Below, piece by piece: positions 16,947-24,636 of a stretch of 64,000 nucleotides of DNA (its first letter is position 1; the number at the start of each line of letters is the position of its first letter). A program made the position numbers and the translations under genes. The notes under the pieces were generated by a model. It was not told the origin of the DNA. It made no database searches and saw nothing but the letters and a program-made list of their open reading frames with translations. Origin of the DNA: Spirochaeta isovalerica (GTDB lineage: Bacteria > Spirochaetota > Spirochaetia > DSM-2461); contig NZ_JACHGJ010000002.1 in NCBI RefSeq assembly GCF_014207565.1, positions 496,001 through 560,000 on the forward strand. Reading direction: 5' to 3'.

Positions 16947-16993
16947 ATAAGCATTTAAATTGTTGTAAGGCAACGGTTTATTTGCTTTTTTTT
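16947..16993 (+). ncRNA. Putative ~47-nt RNA ending in a hairpin and U8
   Basis: Directly after the consensus promoter the sequence folds as nested arms AAGCA (16949-16953) / TGCTT (16983-16987), TAAA/TTTA and GTTG/CAAC around a TAAGG loop, and ends in eight T (16986-16993). A transcript starting near 16947 would be almost entirely this terminator hairpin. Nothing homologous is recognised; it could be a tiny regulatory RNA or an abortive promoter-terminator unit. Confidence 0.45.
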
Positions 16994-17105
16994 TGCTGGT
17001 TTTTAATTCCAAGAATAGGCTTTATTCACAATTTTGACAAGTTGTTTCTGTTGCTGTTTTATTCAGAAAAATTGAATGAGCCGGACGGGGAAAAGGTTAA
17101 ACTCC

Positions 17106-17135
17106 CGGTCAGGCGTAGTTACAGCCGCCTGACCG
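17106..17135. terminator. Strong hairpin at the end of the oadB transcript
   Basis: Perfect 10-bp inverted repeat CGGTCAGGCG (17106-17115) / CGCCTGACCG (17126-17135) with a 10-nt loop, 11 bp past the oadB stop codon. Neither strand has an immediate long U-run (AATTT on plus), so termination may be partial or bidirectional. Confidence 0.65.
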
Positions 17136-17146
17136 AATTTCAAGAA

Positions 17147-18424
17147 TCAGCTGCCCAGAATCGGGACCAGCGCCAGCAGCACGCCCGCCGCTACAGCGGA
17201 ACCCACTACTCCCGCCACGTTGGGACCCATGGCATGCATGAGCAGAAAGTTTCCCGGGTTCTCTTCAAGCCCCACTTTATTGACCACTCTGGCCGCCATG
17301 GGCACGGCAGATACTCCCGCCGCTCCAATGAGGGGATTGATAGGTCTTTTGCTGAATCTGTTCATCAGTTTCGCAAGAAGAACGCCGGAAGCCGTTCCGA
17401 TGGCAAAAGCCGCCAGGCCGAGAAGCAGAATTCCCAGAGTGGTGGCGTTCAGAAAGACTGCGGCCTGCATTTTGGAACCGACGGAAAGGCCGAGCATTAT
17501 GGTCACGGTATTCATAAGCGCGTTCTGAGCTGTATTGGACAGTCTGTCGGTTACCAGGCTCTCTTTCAATAAATTGCCGAACATAAGCATGCCGACAAGT
17601 GGTGTGGCGCTGGGCAGCAGAAGGATGCATAGCATTAGCACAATCAGAGGAAAAACGATTTTCTCCGCTTTGCTCACTTCTCTGAGCTGTTCCATTTTTA
17701 TCCGCCGTTCTTCAGGAGTTGTGAGCGCTTTCATGATGGGCGGCTGGATGATAGGCACCAATGCCATATAGCTGTAAGCGGCCACTGCTATGGGACCTAG
17801 ATAAGCAGGCGCTAATCTGGATGCTGTGAAAATGGCTGTGGGGCCGTCGGCGCCTCCGATGATTCCGATCGAACCGGCCACATGGAGGATGGACCGGGCC
17901 AGAGTGTCTCCTTCCGAGGTAGAGACGAAACTGAAACCGGGAATCAGCTCCAGGGCAACAGTTCCCAGAAGGGCTATGAAAATTCCGAACTGGGCGGCCG
18001 CTCCGAGAAGAAGGGTCCTCGGGTTGGCCAGAAGGGGACCGAAATCGGTCATGGCTCCCACTCCCATAAAGATCAACAGGGGAAAAAGCCCGCTCGCCAC
18101 GCCTATGTTGTAAAACTGCCCGATGAAACCGCCGAAGGATTCGATAATGCTGTGGGCTTCTTTGTTGTATATGACTTCACCGCCATCGCTGAGAAAATAG
18201 GTCGCCTGACCGGCGATCTCCGCGAAGGGGATGTTGGAGAGAATGGCGCCGAAGCCGATGGGAATGAGAAGCAGCGGTTCAAAACCCTTCCTGACGGCCA
18301 GGTAGAGGAGGAGGATTCCCACGGCGATCATAATGAGATTGCCCGAACCGCCTTCCTGCAGAAAACCGTATAGGCCTGTGGAGAACCAGAGTTCCCTTAT
18401 GGATTGGATAAGATCTTCTCTCAT
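17147..18424 (-). CDS. oadB: Na+-translocating decarboxylase beta subunit
   Basis: 425-residue integral membrane subunit of the biotin-dependent sodium-pump decarboxylases (oxaloacetate, methylmalonyl-CoA or glutaconyl-CoA type), which performs decarboxylation of carboxybiotin and exports Na+. Family motifs are visible: [48 protein letters not shown] (containing the conserved membrane aspartate near residue 203) and the C-terminal [21 protein letters not shown]. It overlaps oadG by 4 bp. The carboxyltransferase alpha subunit and biotin carrier that decide substrate are not next to it. It follows the glutamate-fermentation genes on the same strand. Confidence 0.95.
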   Translation of the reverse strand: MREDLIQSIRELWFSTGLYGFLQEGGSGNLIMIAVGILLLYLAVRKGFEPLLLIPIGFGAILSNIPFAEIAGQATYFLSDGGEVIYNKEAHSIIESFGGFIGQFYNIGVASGLFPLLIFMGVGAMTDFGPLLANPRTLLLGAAAQFGIFIALLGTVALELIPGFSFVSTSEGDTLARSILHVAGSIGIIGGADGPTAIFTASRLAPAYLGPIAVAAYSYMALVPIIQPPIMKALTTPEERRIKMEQLREVSKAEKIVFPLIVLMLCILLLPSATPLVGMLMFGNLLKESLVTDRLSNTAQNALMNTVTIMLGLSVGSKMQAAVFLNATTLGILLLGLAAFAIGTASGVLLAKLMNRFSKRPINPLIGAAGVSAVPMAARVVNKVGLEENPGNFLLMHAMGPNVAGVVGSAVAAGVLLALVPILGS

Positions 18425-18642
18425 TGGATTCTGCCGTCCTTTTTAGCCCTGGCGGCCGCGATCGCCACGGCTACAGCGATTTCCGGTTTGGCTCTTCGTT
18501 CCGGAACGGGGACAGGCGCTGTTTCCGAAAAAAAACGCAATATAATTTTAGAACTCAGAGTCATAACGACCACTAAGAGGATCAGAAAACTAAAGACAAA
18601 AGCCATGCCGGCCAAGGTCAGGGTTAGTCCCTGGTTTAACAT
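18421..18642 (-). CDS. oadG: Na+-translocating decarboxylase gamma subunit
   Basis: 73-residue small subunit with one N-terminal membrane helix ([24 protein letters not shown]) followed by a Pro/Ala-rich charged tail, the standard OadG layout; the tail usually contacts the carboxyltransferase subunit. GGAG lies 6 bases before the ATG and is the 3' edge of a long hairpin (18652-18687). It overlaps oadB by 4 bp. Small and divergent family, but position and topology make the call firm. Confidence 0.88.
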   Translation of the reverse strand: MLNQGLTLTLAGMAFVFSFLILLVVVMTLSSKIILRFFSETAPVPVPERRAKPEIAVAVAIAAARAKKDGRIQ

Positions 18643-18651
18643 TGAATTCTC

Positions 18652-18687
18652 CTGCTGAATACTGTATTTATTAGTATTTTTCAGCAG
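18652..18687 (-). promoter_or_regulatory. Hairpin abutting the oadG ribosome-binding site
   Basis: Twelve-bp stem with a 3-nt bulge: CTGCTGAATACT (18652-18663) pairs with AGTA (18673-18676) plus TTCAGCAG (18680-18687). On the mRNA the 3' arm ends in CAGCAG and runs directly into the GGAG of oadG, so folding could limit translation start. Confidence 0.5.
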
Positions 18688-18790
18688 TATGATCCCGATT
18701 GATGAAGTTGTAAGTAGGACTGGTTTTTAAAGATTTGTAGGACTATTCCTACACAAAGGGGTTTATGAGGGCTGATATTCCGCGAAATAA

Positions 18791-19309
18791 TCAGCCGTAG
18801 ATATTCCCGCCTTCCGAATCAATCGCCACAACAACGGGAAAATCTTCCACTTCCAGTTTATAGATGGCTTCGGGTCCCAGATCGCCGAAAGCCGCCAGTT
18901 CATTGGCTTTTATTTTCTGGGCATAAAGAGCGCCGCATCCGCCGTAGGCATAGAAATAAACACCTTTATTGCGGACGACAGAATCGGCCACTTCCTGTGC
19001 TCTGGGGCCTTTCCCGATCATTCCTTTCAGACCGTAATCCATCAGGGCCGGAGCAAAAGGGTCCATCCGGTAGGCTGTCGTGGGGCCGCAGGAACCGATG
19101 ATTTTCCCGTCGGGAGTGGGGGCCGGTCCCATATAGAATACGGTCTGGCCTTTCAGGTCCACGGGGAAATCCTCGCCTTTTTCAAGCAGTTCGAAGAGTC
19201 TTTTATGGGCCTGGTCCCGGGCGCTGTAAATGGTTCCCGTCAGATAGACCTCATCTCCTGCTTTCATCTTTGCTATATCTTCCGCTCTTAAGGGCAGTGT
19301 AATTTTCAT
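18791..19309 (-). CDS. Class I fumarase-type hydro-lyase, beta subunit (fumarase/mesaconase)
   Basis: 172-residue C-terminal-domain subunit of two-subunit Fe-S fumarase/tartrate dehydratase. Landmarks: VYLTGTIYSARDQAHKRL, QTVFYMGPAP, SCGPTTAYRMDPFAP, MIGKGPRAQEV and the YFYAYGGCGALYA stretch. It needs the alpha subunit (19922-20782), from which it is separated by an opposite-strand ccdAB pair. Its own Shine-Dalgarno (AAGGAT, 7 bases upstream) is intact. In this operon the enzyme may hydrate mesaconate to citramalate, the step after methylaspartate ammonia-lyase, as known for some class I fumarase homologues; ordinary fumarase activity is equally compatible with sequence. Confidence 0.92.
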   Translation of the reverse strand: MKITLPLRAEDIAKMKAGDEVYLTGTIYSARDQAHKRLFELLEKGEDFPVDLKGQTVFYMGPAPTPDGKIIGSCGPTTAYRMDPFAPALMDYGLKGMIGKGPRAQEVADSVVRNKGVYFYAYGGCGALYAQKIKANELAAFGDLGPEAIYKLEVEDFPVVVAIDSEGGNIYG

Positions 19310-19364
19310 TTTTTTATCCTTATTTCTTTTTTCTTTGAAGCATCATCCCATTTTATTCTGTTAC

Positions 19365-19387
19365 TACACACAGGGCGTGTGTATAAT
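19365..19387 (+). promoter_or_regulatory. ccdAB promoter with overlapping inverted repeat
   Basis: TACACAC (19365-19371) and GTGTGTA (19377-19383) form a 7-bp inverted repeat that overlaps a perfect -10 TATAAT (19382-19387), a typical autoregulated toxin-antitoxin operator. No convincing -35 box. The predicted transcription start (about 19394-19395) falls right at the ccdA ATG at 19396. Confidence 0.6.
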
Positions 19388-19395
19388 ATATGTAT

Positions 19396-19614
19396 ATGAA
19401 GACGAGGACAAATGTGAGTATTGATAGCGAATTGCTCTCTGAAGCCAGAAATATGAATATTTCGATTTCGGCTGTTGCTGAAGGGGCCTTGAGAGTCAGA
19501 CTGGCTGAGGAAAAAGAAAAAGCCTGGAAAAAAGAGAATAAAGAGGCCATTGATAAATACAATCAGCAAATTGATGAGACATGTGTCTTCAGTGAAGATA
19601 TGAGAACTTTTTAA
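19396..19614 (+). CDS. ccdA: CcdA-family antitoxin
   Basis: 72-residue antitoxin (74 if the ATG at 19390 is used). The N-terminus KTRTNVSIDSELLSEARNM is a ribbon-helix-helix DNA-binding fold as in CcdA; the C-terminus is an acidic, flexible toxin-binding tail ending WKKENKEAIDKYN and CVFSEDMRTF. It neutralises CcdB and with it represses its own promoter in known systems. Its stop overlaps the ccdB start (ATG at 19614) by one base. It is transcribed against the surrounding fumarase operon. Confidence 0.88.
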   Translation: MKTRTNVSIDSELLSEARNMNISISAVAEGALRVRLAEEKEKAWKKENKEAIDKYNQQIDETCVFSEDMRTF

Positions 19615-19925
19615 TGCAGTTTCACCTCTACACGAACAAAGGAAAATCATCAGGGGAAACACCTCTCCTTCTCGATTTACAGACGCCTTTTCTCAGCGAT
19701 CTTGCTACCCGTATTGTGGCTCCTGTCAGAAAAAAAACCAAAACAGAAGCCATTTTAATTTCAAAAATCCATATTCCCTTTATTCTCGACAACCAGGAAT
19801 ATACCGCTTACATTTCAGAAATGGCTGCAGTTCCTGTGAAGTACCTTGGTGAAGAAAAAGGATCTTTAGAATCGTTAAGAACAGAATTGATTGCAGCCGT
19901 AGATCTTATTTTTACTGGTTTTTAA
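19614..19925 (+). CDS. ccdB: CcdB-family toxin (DNA gyrase poison)
   Basis: 103-residue toxin. CcdB hallmarks are the N-terminal MQFHLYTNKG strand, LLDLQTPFLSDLATRIVAP, the central ILISKIHIPFILDNQEY strand and the C-terminal LRTELIAAVDLIFTGF; the extreme C-terminus of CcdB inserts into gyrase in the F-plasmid protein. Length is standard. Its stop codon overlaps that of the convergent fumarase alpha gene by 4 bp (TTAA). Chromosomal copies may be selfish, stress-related or inert; activity is not visible from sequence, but the gene is intact. Confidence 0.9.
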   Translation: MQFHLYTNKGKSSGETPLLLDLQTPFLSDLATRIVAPVRKKTKTEAILISKIHIPFILDNQEYTAYISEMAAVPVKYLGEEKGSLESLRTELIAAVDLIFTGF

Positions 19926-20782
19926 TTATCCTTTCCTTTTAACTCCACAATCGTTTTCCGGTCGGCCCAGCAGTTCACCGTTACCGCCACGGGGAGTCCG
20001 GCAATATGTGTCGGGAATTTTTCAACCTTTACGGCAAGGGTGGTAATATCACCTCCCAGTCCGCCGCCTCCGATTCCCAGCTCGTTGACCCTCTTTAGGA
20101 TATCGTCTTCCAGCTGAGCATAATAGGGATCGGGGTGGCTGTCGTCCAGTTCTCGGATCAGCGCTTTTTTGGAGAGCTTCGCCGCGTAATCCATAGTTCC
20201 GCCGATACCGATGCCCAGTATGGTGGGCGGGCAGGGTGAGCCGCCCGCTTCCACGACGATCTTCGCGATGGACTCGATAACCTCATCGCGGCCTGCCGTC
20301 GGTTTGAACATGGCCAGGCGGGAGCAGTTTTCGCTTCCGAACCCTTTGAGCATAAGGCTGATTTTGAGATCGGATCCTTTTTTCAGTTCGTGATGTATAA
20401 CAGCAGGGAGATTGTTTCCCGTGTTTTTCCGCCCGTTGAGGGGGTCTTCCACTACGGATTTTCTGAAATAACCCTCCTCATAGGCATCGGCTATGGCATC
20501 GTGGATAATATCATCGATAAAAGCGTCTTTGATCTCAACCTTATCGCCCATCTCCACGAAGGCAACGACCATCCCCGTATCCTGGCACATGGGCATATTT
20601 TCCCGTTCAGCCGATTCGAGATTTTCCGCGATGAAGCGGAGAACTTTTCCGGCCGGTCCGGTTTCTTTTTCAATGGCCTGGTGCAGAGCCCTTTTGACAT
20701 CGCCGGGGAGGACGACGCCCGTCTTTTTGATTCCCGCTTTCAGGGCTTGGTAGATTTGCGCTCTCTCTATGATATGTTTCAT
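19922..20782 (-). CDS. Class I fumarase-type hydro-lyase, alpha subunit (fumarase/mesaconase)
   Basis: 286-residue Fe-S subunit. The three cluster cysteines are in MCQDTGM (near residue 62), ENCSRLAMFKPT (near 152) and GSPCPPTILGIGIGG (near 190), all as in class I fumarases. The gene overlaps the upstream P-loop/SAD gene by 4 bp and is the eighth gene of the glutamate-fermentation operon. Its beta subunit partner lies 612 bp downstream, beyond an inserted ccdAB pair. A mesaconase role follows from the operon; fumarase is the sequence-based alternative. Confidence 0.93.
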   Translation of the reverse strand: MKHIIERAQIYQALKAGIKKTGVVLPGDVKRALHQAIEKETGPAGKVLRFIAENLESAERENMPMCQDTGMVVAFVEMGDKVEIKDAFIDDIIHDAIADAYEEGYFRKSVVEDPLNGRKNTGNNLPAVIHHELKKGSDLKISLMLKGFGSENCSRLAMFKPTAGRDEVIESIAKIVVEAGGSPCPPTILGIGIGGTMDYAAKLSKKALIRELDDSHPDPYYAQLEDDILKRVNELGIGGGGLGGDITTLAVKVEKFPTHIAGLPVAVTVNCWADRKTIVELKGKDN

Positions 20783-21726
20783 AATTCCGTCTCCGGTTCC
20801 ATCAGGATGTTTTCGAATCCCGCCGCTTCCTCTTTCGAGCCCACTCTTCCCACCAGGAGGTATTCCTTTGTATAGGGATCGTAAGTGAACTCTTTCCTCA
20901 GTTTGAAATCCTGTATCTGTCCCGATGATTTGACATGGGTCCGCACGCCGGTGCAGAACATCTCGTGATCGCCGATCTTGATATGCTGCTCCCGGGAGTT
21001 CTGTATCTTGATGTCCTTATTGATTATATCGAGAACTTTGGCCTCCAGTTCCCGGATATCGATATCCGGTTTTTCATCGAAACTGATGACGAAGCCGTGC
21101 TTGACATCGGAATGGAGTATGGGATTTTTATAGTTGTAATCCTGTTCCAGAACCATACTGGTGATATCTTCCGCCGAATGGGCCATCAATCTGTATTTTA
21201 TGGTTTTGTGGGAGACCTCTTTGATCGCCAGAGGCGAGGGGCCGAAAACATTGGGACGGGCGACGATAACTTCCTCGCCGATCCCGAAGAGGATCTGGGC
21301 GTTGTATCCCAGGGCTTCATAGATAAGGTCGAAGTGCTCGATAATAACCCGCCGTCCGCTGTTGATGGCCTTGTTTACCGCATCGACGATTTCGAACTGC
21401 TGATGGAAGGCCGATTCGTACCGGTAGTCTATGTGGAAGGTATGGCCCGAAAAGAAGTCATCCTCTTTGAAGTCGTATATGGGAGTGGGGCGGACGTTGA
21501 CCCCGTCGTCGTCATTGGTCAGTTCCAGGCCCGGGAAGAGCGCTTTGATCAAAGTCGATTTTCCCGCCCCTTCCGAACCGATCACGCCGATCAGCTGGTC
21601 GTGGGAGGAGATATATCTCTGGGAAAGGAGCTTTCCCAGAGCGTATAGACGGTTGCGTCCCCGGGGGGCGTAATAGGTGGAGAATATGAGATTCTCCCGA
21701 AGCATCCGCGTCGAATAGTTTTCCAC
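20779..21726 (-). CDS. P-loop ATPase-like protein with AlaRS second-additional-domain (SAD)-like C-terminus
   Basis: 315 residues. Residues 45-62 are a Walker A loop (GVIGSEGAGKSTLIKALF; GSEGAGKS at 50-57). The middle contains VNKAINSGRRVIIEHFDLIYEALG, a Walker B-like strand. The last third contains HIKIGDHEMFCTGVRTHV, resembling the zinc-site Cys/His segment of the alanyl-tRNA synthetase SAD domain. There is no aminoacylation domain. The GTG start shares one base with the DUF4387 stop. Proteins of this kind are found beside glutamate mutase genes in other anaerobes as far as I recall, but no function is known to me; a reactivase, assembly or regulatory role is only a guess. Confidence 0.7.
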   Translation of the reverse strand: MENYSTRMLRENLIFSTYYAPRGRNRLYALGKLLSQRYISSHDQLIGVIGSEGAGKSTLIKALFPGLELTNDDDGVNVRPTPIYDFKEDDFFSGHTFHIDYRYESAFHQQFEIVDAVNKAINSGRRVIIEHFDLIYEALGYNAQILFGIGEEVIVARPNVFGPSPLAIKEVSHKTIKYRLMAHSAEDITSMVLEQDYNYKNPILHSDVKHGFVISFDEKPDIDIRELEAKVLDIINKDIKIQNSREQHIKIGDHEMFCTGVRTHVKSSGQIQDFKLRKEFTYDPYTKEYLLVGRVGSKEEAAGFENILMEPETEL

Positions 21727-22043
21727 TATATATCAAACTCCAGTTTGAGCAGAGGCGCGTGCTGCTGCGCCCCGTAAATATCGCTGTCGCCGAAAGCTCC
21801 CGAAGGGATTTCCCGTTTCATGGTTACTTTCACGGCATGGGAGGGGTCGAAATAGATCACTCCCTTAATCATCTCTTTATCTATTTTATAGATTTCCGCG
21901 ATCTTTTCAGCATTAATCAGCTGTTTTTTCTTGATCGCTTCGTAAATTTCGCTTGTTTTGAAGATCATATCAAGGGTCAGCTCGTAAGGGCCGGCGTTTT
22001 TCGACCGGATGACCCGGGCCAGATCGGTTATGGGCTGTTTCAT
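21726..22043 (-). CDS. DUF4387-family protein
   Basis: 105-residue small protein beginning ITDLARVIRSKNAGPYELT and containing ITMKREIP-like VKVTMKREIPSGAFGDSDI and ending LLKLEFDI. These are the conserved segments of DUF4387, which is found next to or fused with AtuA/DUF1446 proteins. It overlaps the AtuA gene start side by 4 bp and the downstream P-loop gene by one base, so it is tightly coupled. Biochemical role unknown; it probably forms a complex with the AtuA-like protein. Confidence 0.85.
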   Translation of the reverse strand: MKQPITDLARVIRSKNAGPYELTLDMIFKTSEIYEAIKKKQLINAEKIAEIYKIDKEMIKGVIYFDPSHAVKVTMKREIPSGAFGDSDIYGAQQHAPLLKLEFDI

Positions 22044-23392
22044 ATGTCCCGTACCTCCACTTTGAAAAGGTCCTGATTATCGATTTCCATTATGTGGTAG
22101 AGGCTGAAGTTGTAAACCTCTCCCGCTTTGATATCCGAGGGCGAGAAGGGGAAGGCCAGGTTGCCCGCCGTCGAGATTCTCCCGTCGTAACCGTAATGGA
22201 GTAGAGTTGATCGGGTGATGCTGCAGATCGTATCGGCCATGGTTTGAACCGGCGCCACAACATCGATGACGATACAGATTTCATGGCTTGTCTTTTCTTC
22301 CGGTTCCAGAGATCCCATGACACCGTTTTTACCGTAGACGTGGAAATGGACATTGCCTTCCATGCTCTCTTTTTTCAGCAGGTCGTTCACCCGGGCTTTG
22401 ACTTTTTCCAAAACCGAATCGATCTGTCCGATAAGGATGGAGTCCCTGGTGCCGGCGATGCTGATGGTGCGGTAGCCGATTTTCCGGGCCGCTTCCAGCT
22501 TGACTGTGTATTTTTCCGCTTTCTCGAAAACGCTGCCCTTAACGGTGACGCCTTTTTCGGGGTGCTCGATAAACTGGCATCTCTCCAGGTTCAGAGATCC
22601 GCCGGGCCCGACCAGGTGATAGGGGTCCGATTTTTCATAAAGCGTATGGGCGGCGGTTGATTCTTTGGTGAAGCGCCTTTCGTCGCTGAGCGTTTCCAGG
22701 CGGAAGTAGTCTTCTCCCAGAAAACCGAGAACGCAGTCCGATCCCGAACCGGGCGTCGAGGCGATGGCGGCGCATTCGAGGATTTTGCCCATATGGGTTG
22801 CCAACCCTTCATCGTAACCCTCTTTGATGGGGAGGGCGGCGAAACAGGCCGGGTCGTAGGCTCTTCCCGCCAGTATGACCTGACAGCCTTTTTTCAGAGC
22901 TTCGATCATCGGCTCCACACCGATCTGGGCGACGATGTTATGCGATTCCTCGATGGTCTGCTCATCCAGTTCCGGGACATAGTCCAGCGACTGGATCTTT
23001 CCCGCTTTCCAGGCTTCTTTGACAACGGCTTTATCAATATCCGAGTAGATCAGTCCCATTTTAAAATGGAGATTGTTCTCACTCGCAATCTCTTCGACAA
23101 TCTCTTTTGTCCACTCCAGGTGGGGGCGGGCGCCGGAGCCGCCGGAGGTTCCCACGACAACGGGAATGCCCCGTTTCACCCCTTCGGTGATCATGTAGCG
23201 GAGGTCTCTTTTAACCCCTATCCGGTCGGTGAAGGATTTTCCTGAACCGAGGTAATGGGGGCCCGGGTCGGTCGAACCGCCGTCAACGGCGATCAGGTCG
23301 GGGTTTTTCTCCAGCCCTCTGTAGAAGGATTCCTCGGGGAATCCGTATCCCAGAATGGCCGTGGGAGAGAGTACAACAAACTCTTTCATCAT
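22040..23392 (-). CDS. AtuA-family (DUF1446) protein
   Basis: 450-residue protein of the acyclic-terpene-utilisation AtuA family: LSPTAILGYGFPEESFYRGL, IAVDGGSTDPGPHYLGSG near the N-terminus, VVVGTSGGSGARPHLEW and ILAGRAYDPACFAAL are conserved landmarks. AtuA itself has no established reaction. Here it lies between methylaspartate ammonia-lyase (4-bp overlap) and DUF4387 (4-bp overlap) in the methylaspartate operon, whose known pathway still lacks a citramalate-cleaving or CoA-transferring enzyme in this window. A role in mesaconate/citramalate processing is my inference. Confidence 0.88.
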   Translation of the reverse strand: MMKEFVVLSPTAILGYGFPEESFYRGLEKNPDLIAVDGGSTDPGPHYLGSGKSFTDRIGVKRDLRYMITEGVKRGIPVVVGTSGGSGARPHLEWTKEIVEEIASENNLHFKMGLIYSDIDKAVVKEAWKAGKIQSLDYVPELDEQTIEESHNIVAQIGVEPMIEALKKGCQVILAGRAYDPACFAALPIKEGYDEGLATHMGKILECAAIASTPGSGSDCVLGFLGEDYFRLETLSDERRFTKESTAAHTLYEKSDPYHLVGPGGSLNLERCQFIEHPEKGVTVKGSVFEKAEKYTVKLEAARKIGYRTISIAGTRDSILIGQIDSVLEKVKARVNDLLKKESMEGNVHFHVYGKNGVMGSLEPEEKTSHEICIVIDVVAPVQTMADTICSITRSTLLHYGYDGRISTAGNLAFPFSPSDIKAGEVYNFSLYHIMEIDNQDLFKVEVRDI

Positions 23393-24636
23393 TTCACCTC
23401 CTTGTATTTCAGGACGGCCAATGTCCGCTCCATTTCGTTTTTCACGATAGTGAGTCCTTCGTCAAATCCCATGCCCGGTTTGACCAGCATTCTCTCGGCG
23501 CGGGCCGCCAGTCCGACGTGGACACAGGTCTGGGCGGAGATATTGGTCTCGTTACAGGTTCCCCCCTGATAGGCTTCCATACCGTGCTCCTTGCAGTAGA
23601 GGATGCTCTTTACGATATTGTGGATGCTCCCCAGGTCGGGCGTTTTGATCTGCACCATATCGCAGCATTTCGCGTCGGTGAAATCTCTGATGTCCTCCCA
23701 GGTGTTGCACCATTCGTCGGCGACTGTTTTGACTTTGCATCCCTTTTCATGGAGCTTGTCCTGAAGCTCTTTCATGGCTGCGATCTGTCTGGCTTTTTCA
23801 CCCATATCCATGGGGCCTTCGATGTAGAGCTGCAGTTCTCCGGCGGCTTTTTCCAGTTCCAGAAAGTAGTCGGCCATGCGGTCCGCGTCATAGTCGAAGA
23901 TGATGCCGATGGTTCCGTAGACATCGATATGGAGATCCGGTTTGTAATCACTGTATTCGCGGAGCTGTTCCACGCGGTTTCTCAGCCAGCTGACGTATTC
24001 GAGGAGAAGCTCTCCCTTCCGTCCCAGTTTGGTATCGATATTATTGATGAGGGCGTGGGGCAGAACATCGACCTGCTTGATTATCATTTTGTCGACAGCG
24101 GTGTACCGGTCATCTCCTGACTGGGCGAAGAGAGGCACCGGCTCGGCTACGACCGGCAGATCGTAGTCGCGGCAGACCACTTCCTGTTTCAGGAGCCCCG
24201 CTGAAATAGCCGCTGCATCGAGAAGCGCCTGGGACACGCCGTAACGGATGGCCGTATGAAGCCTTTCCCCGTCGACCTTCAGAACGTCGAACTCTTCGGC
24301 GGCCTCTTTGAAGGACTGAATGTCCCGGCCTTCCAGCCAGGGGCGGATGTGCTCTTCCATAAAGGGGATATAGGTTTCGGCCAGAAAGAGAGGATCGCGG
24401 CCGCCGGCACCGGAGTACTGGACGGCGGCGCAGTCGCCCACGGCGATCTGACCGTTTTCCATGATCAGCTGAACGGAGATGGACTGACCGGTCATCCGGA
24501 TCGTCGTGAATCCCTCTGTCATCGGCTCGCCGCGGTAGATAAAACCGTCGTGTTCCGCTCCCGCCTTGATGGCTTTCTGGTCGTCGAAAAAGAAGCCTGT
24601 CACACCGGGCGAGAATATCGCTTTAACAATTTTCAT
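23389..24636 (-). CDS. mal: Methylaspartate ammonia-lyase
   Basis: 415-residue enolase-superfamily enzyme that converts L-threo-3-methylaspartate to mesaconate and ammonia. The family length is about 413. Typical segments include AAVQYSGAGGRDPLFLAE, HIDVYGTIG (metal ligand Asp), LYIEGPMD (Glu ligand), VADEWCNTWEDI (Asp ligand) and CDMVQIKTPDLGSI with the catalytic lysine. The C-terminal half carries GTCNETNISAQTCVHVGLAA. It shares one base with the glmE stop and overlaps the AtuA gene by 4 bp, an arrangement that fixes it as the second step of glutamate fermentation. Confidence 0.97.
   Translation of the reverse strand: MKIVKAIFSPGVTGFFFDDQKAIKAGAEHDGFIYRGEPMTEGFTTIRMTGQSISVQLIMENGQIAVGDCAAVQYSGAGGRDPLFLAETYIPFMEEHIRPWLEGRDIQSFKEAAEEFDVLKVDGERLHTAIRYGVSQALLDAAAISAGLLKQEVVCRDYDLPVVAEPVPLFAQSGDDRYTAVDKMIIKQVDVLPHALINNIDTKLGRKGELLLEYVSWLRNRVEQLREYSDYKPDLHIDVYGTIGIIFDYDADRMADYFLELEKAAGELQLYIEGPMDMGEKARQIAAMKELQDKLHEKGCKVKTVADEWCNTWEDIRDFTDAKCCDMVQIKTPDLGSIHNIVKSILYCKEHGMEAYQGGTCNETNISAQTCVHVGLAARAERMLVKPGMGFDEGLTIVKNEMERTLAVLKYKEVK

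Noticed and set aside
16943-17572. 209-codon plus-strand frame starting near the promoter at 16912
   Set aside because: Runs through the hairpin-U8 unit and the strong stem at 17106-17135 and then antisense to oadB; low-complexity start and no Shine-Dalgarno.
18770-18796. Hairpin GGCTGAT/ATCAGCC at the end of the fumarase beta gene
   Set aside because: Possible terminator before oadG, but no U-run follows on the minus strand, so not called.
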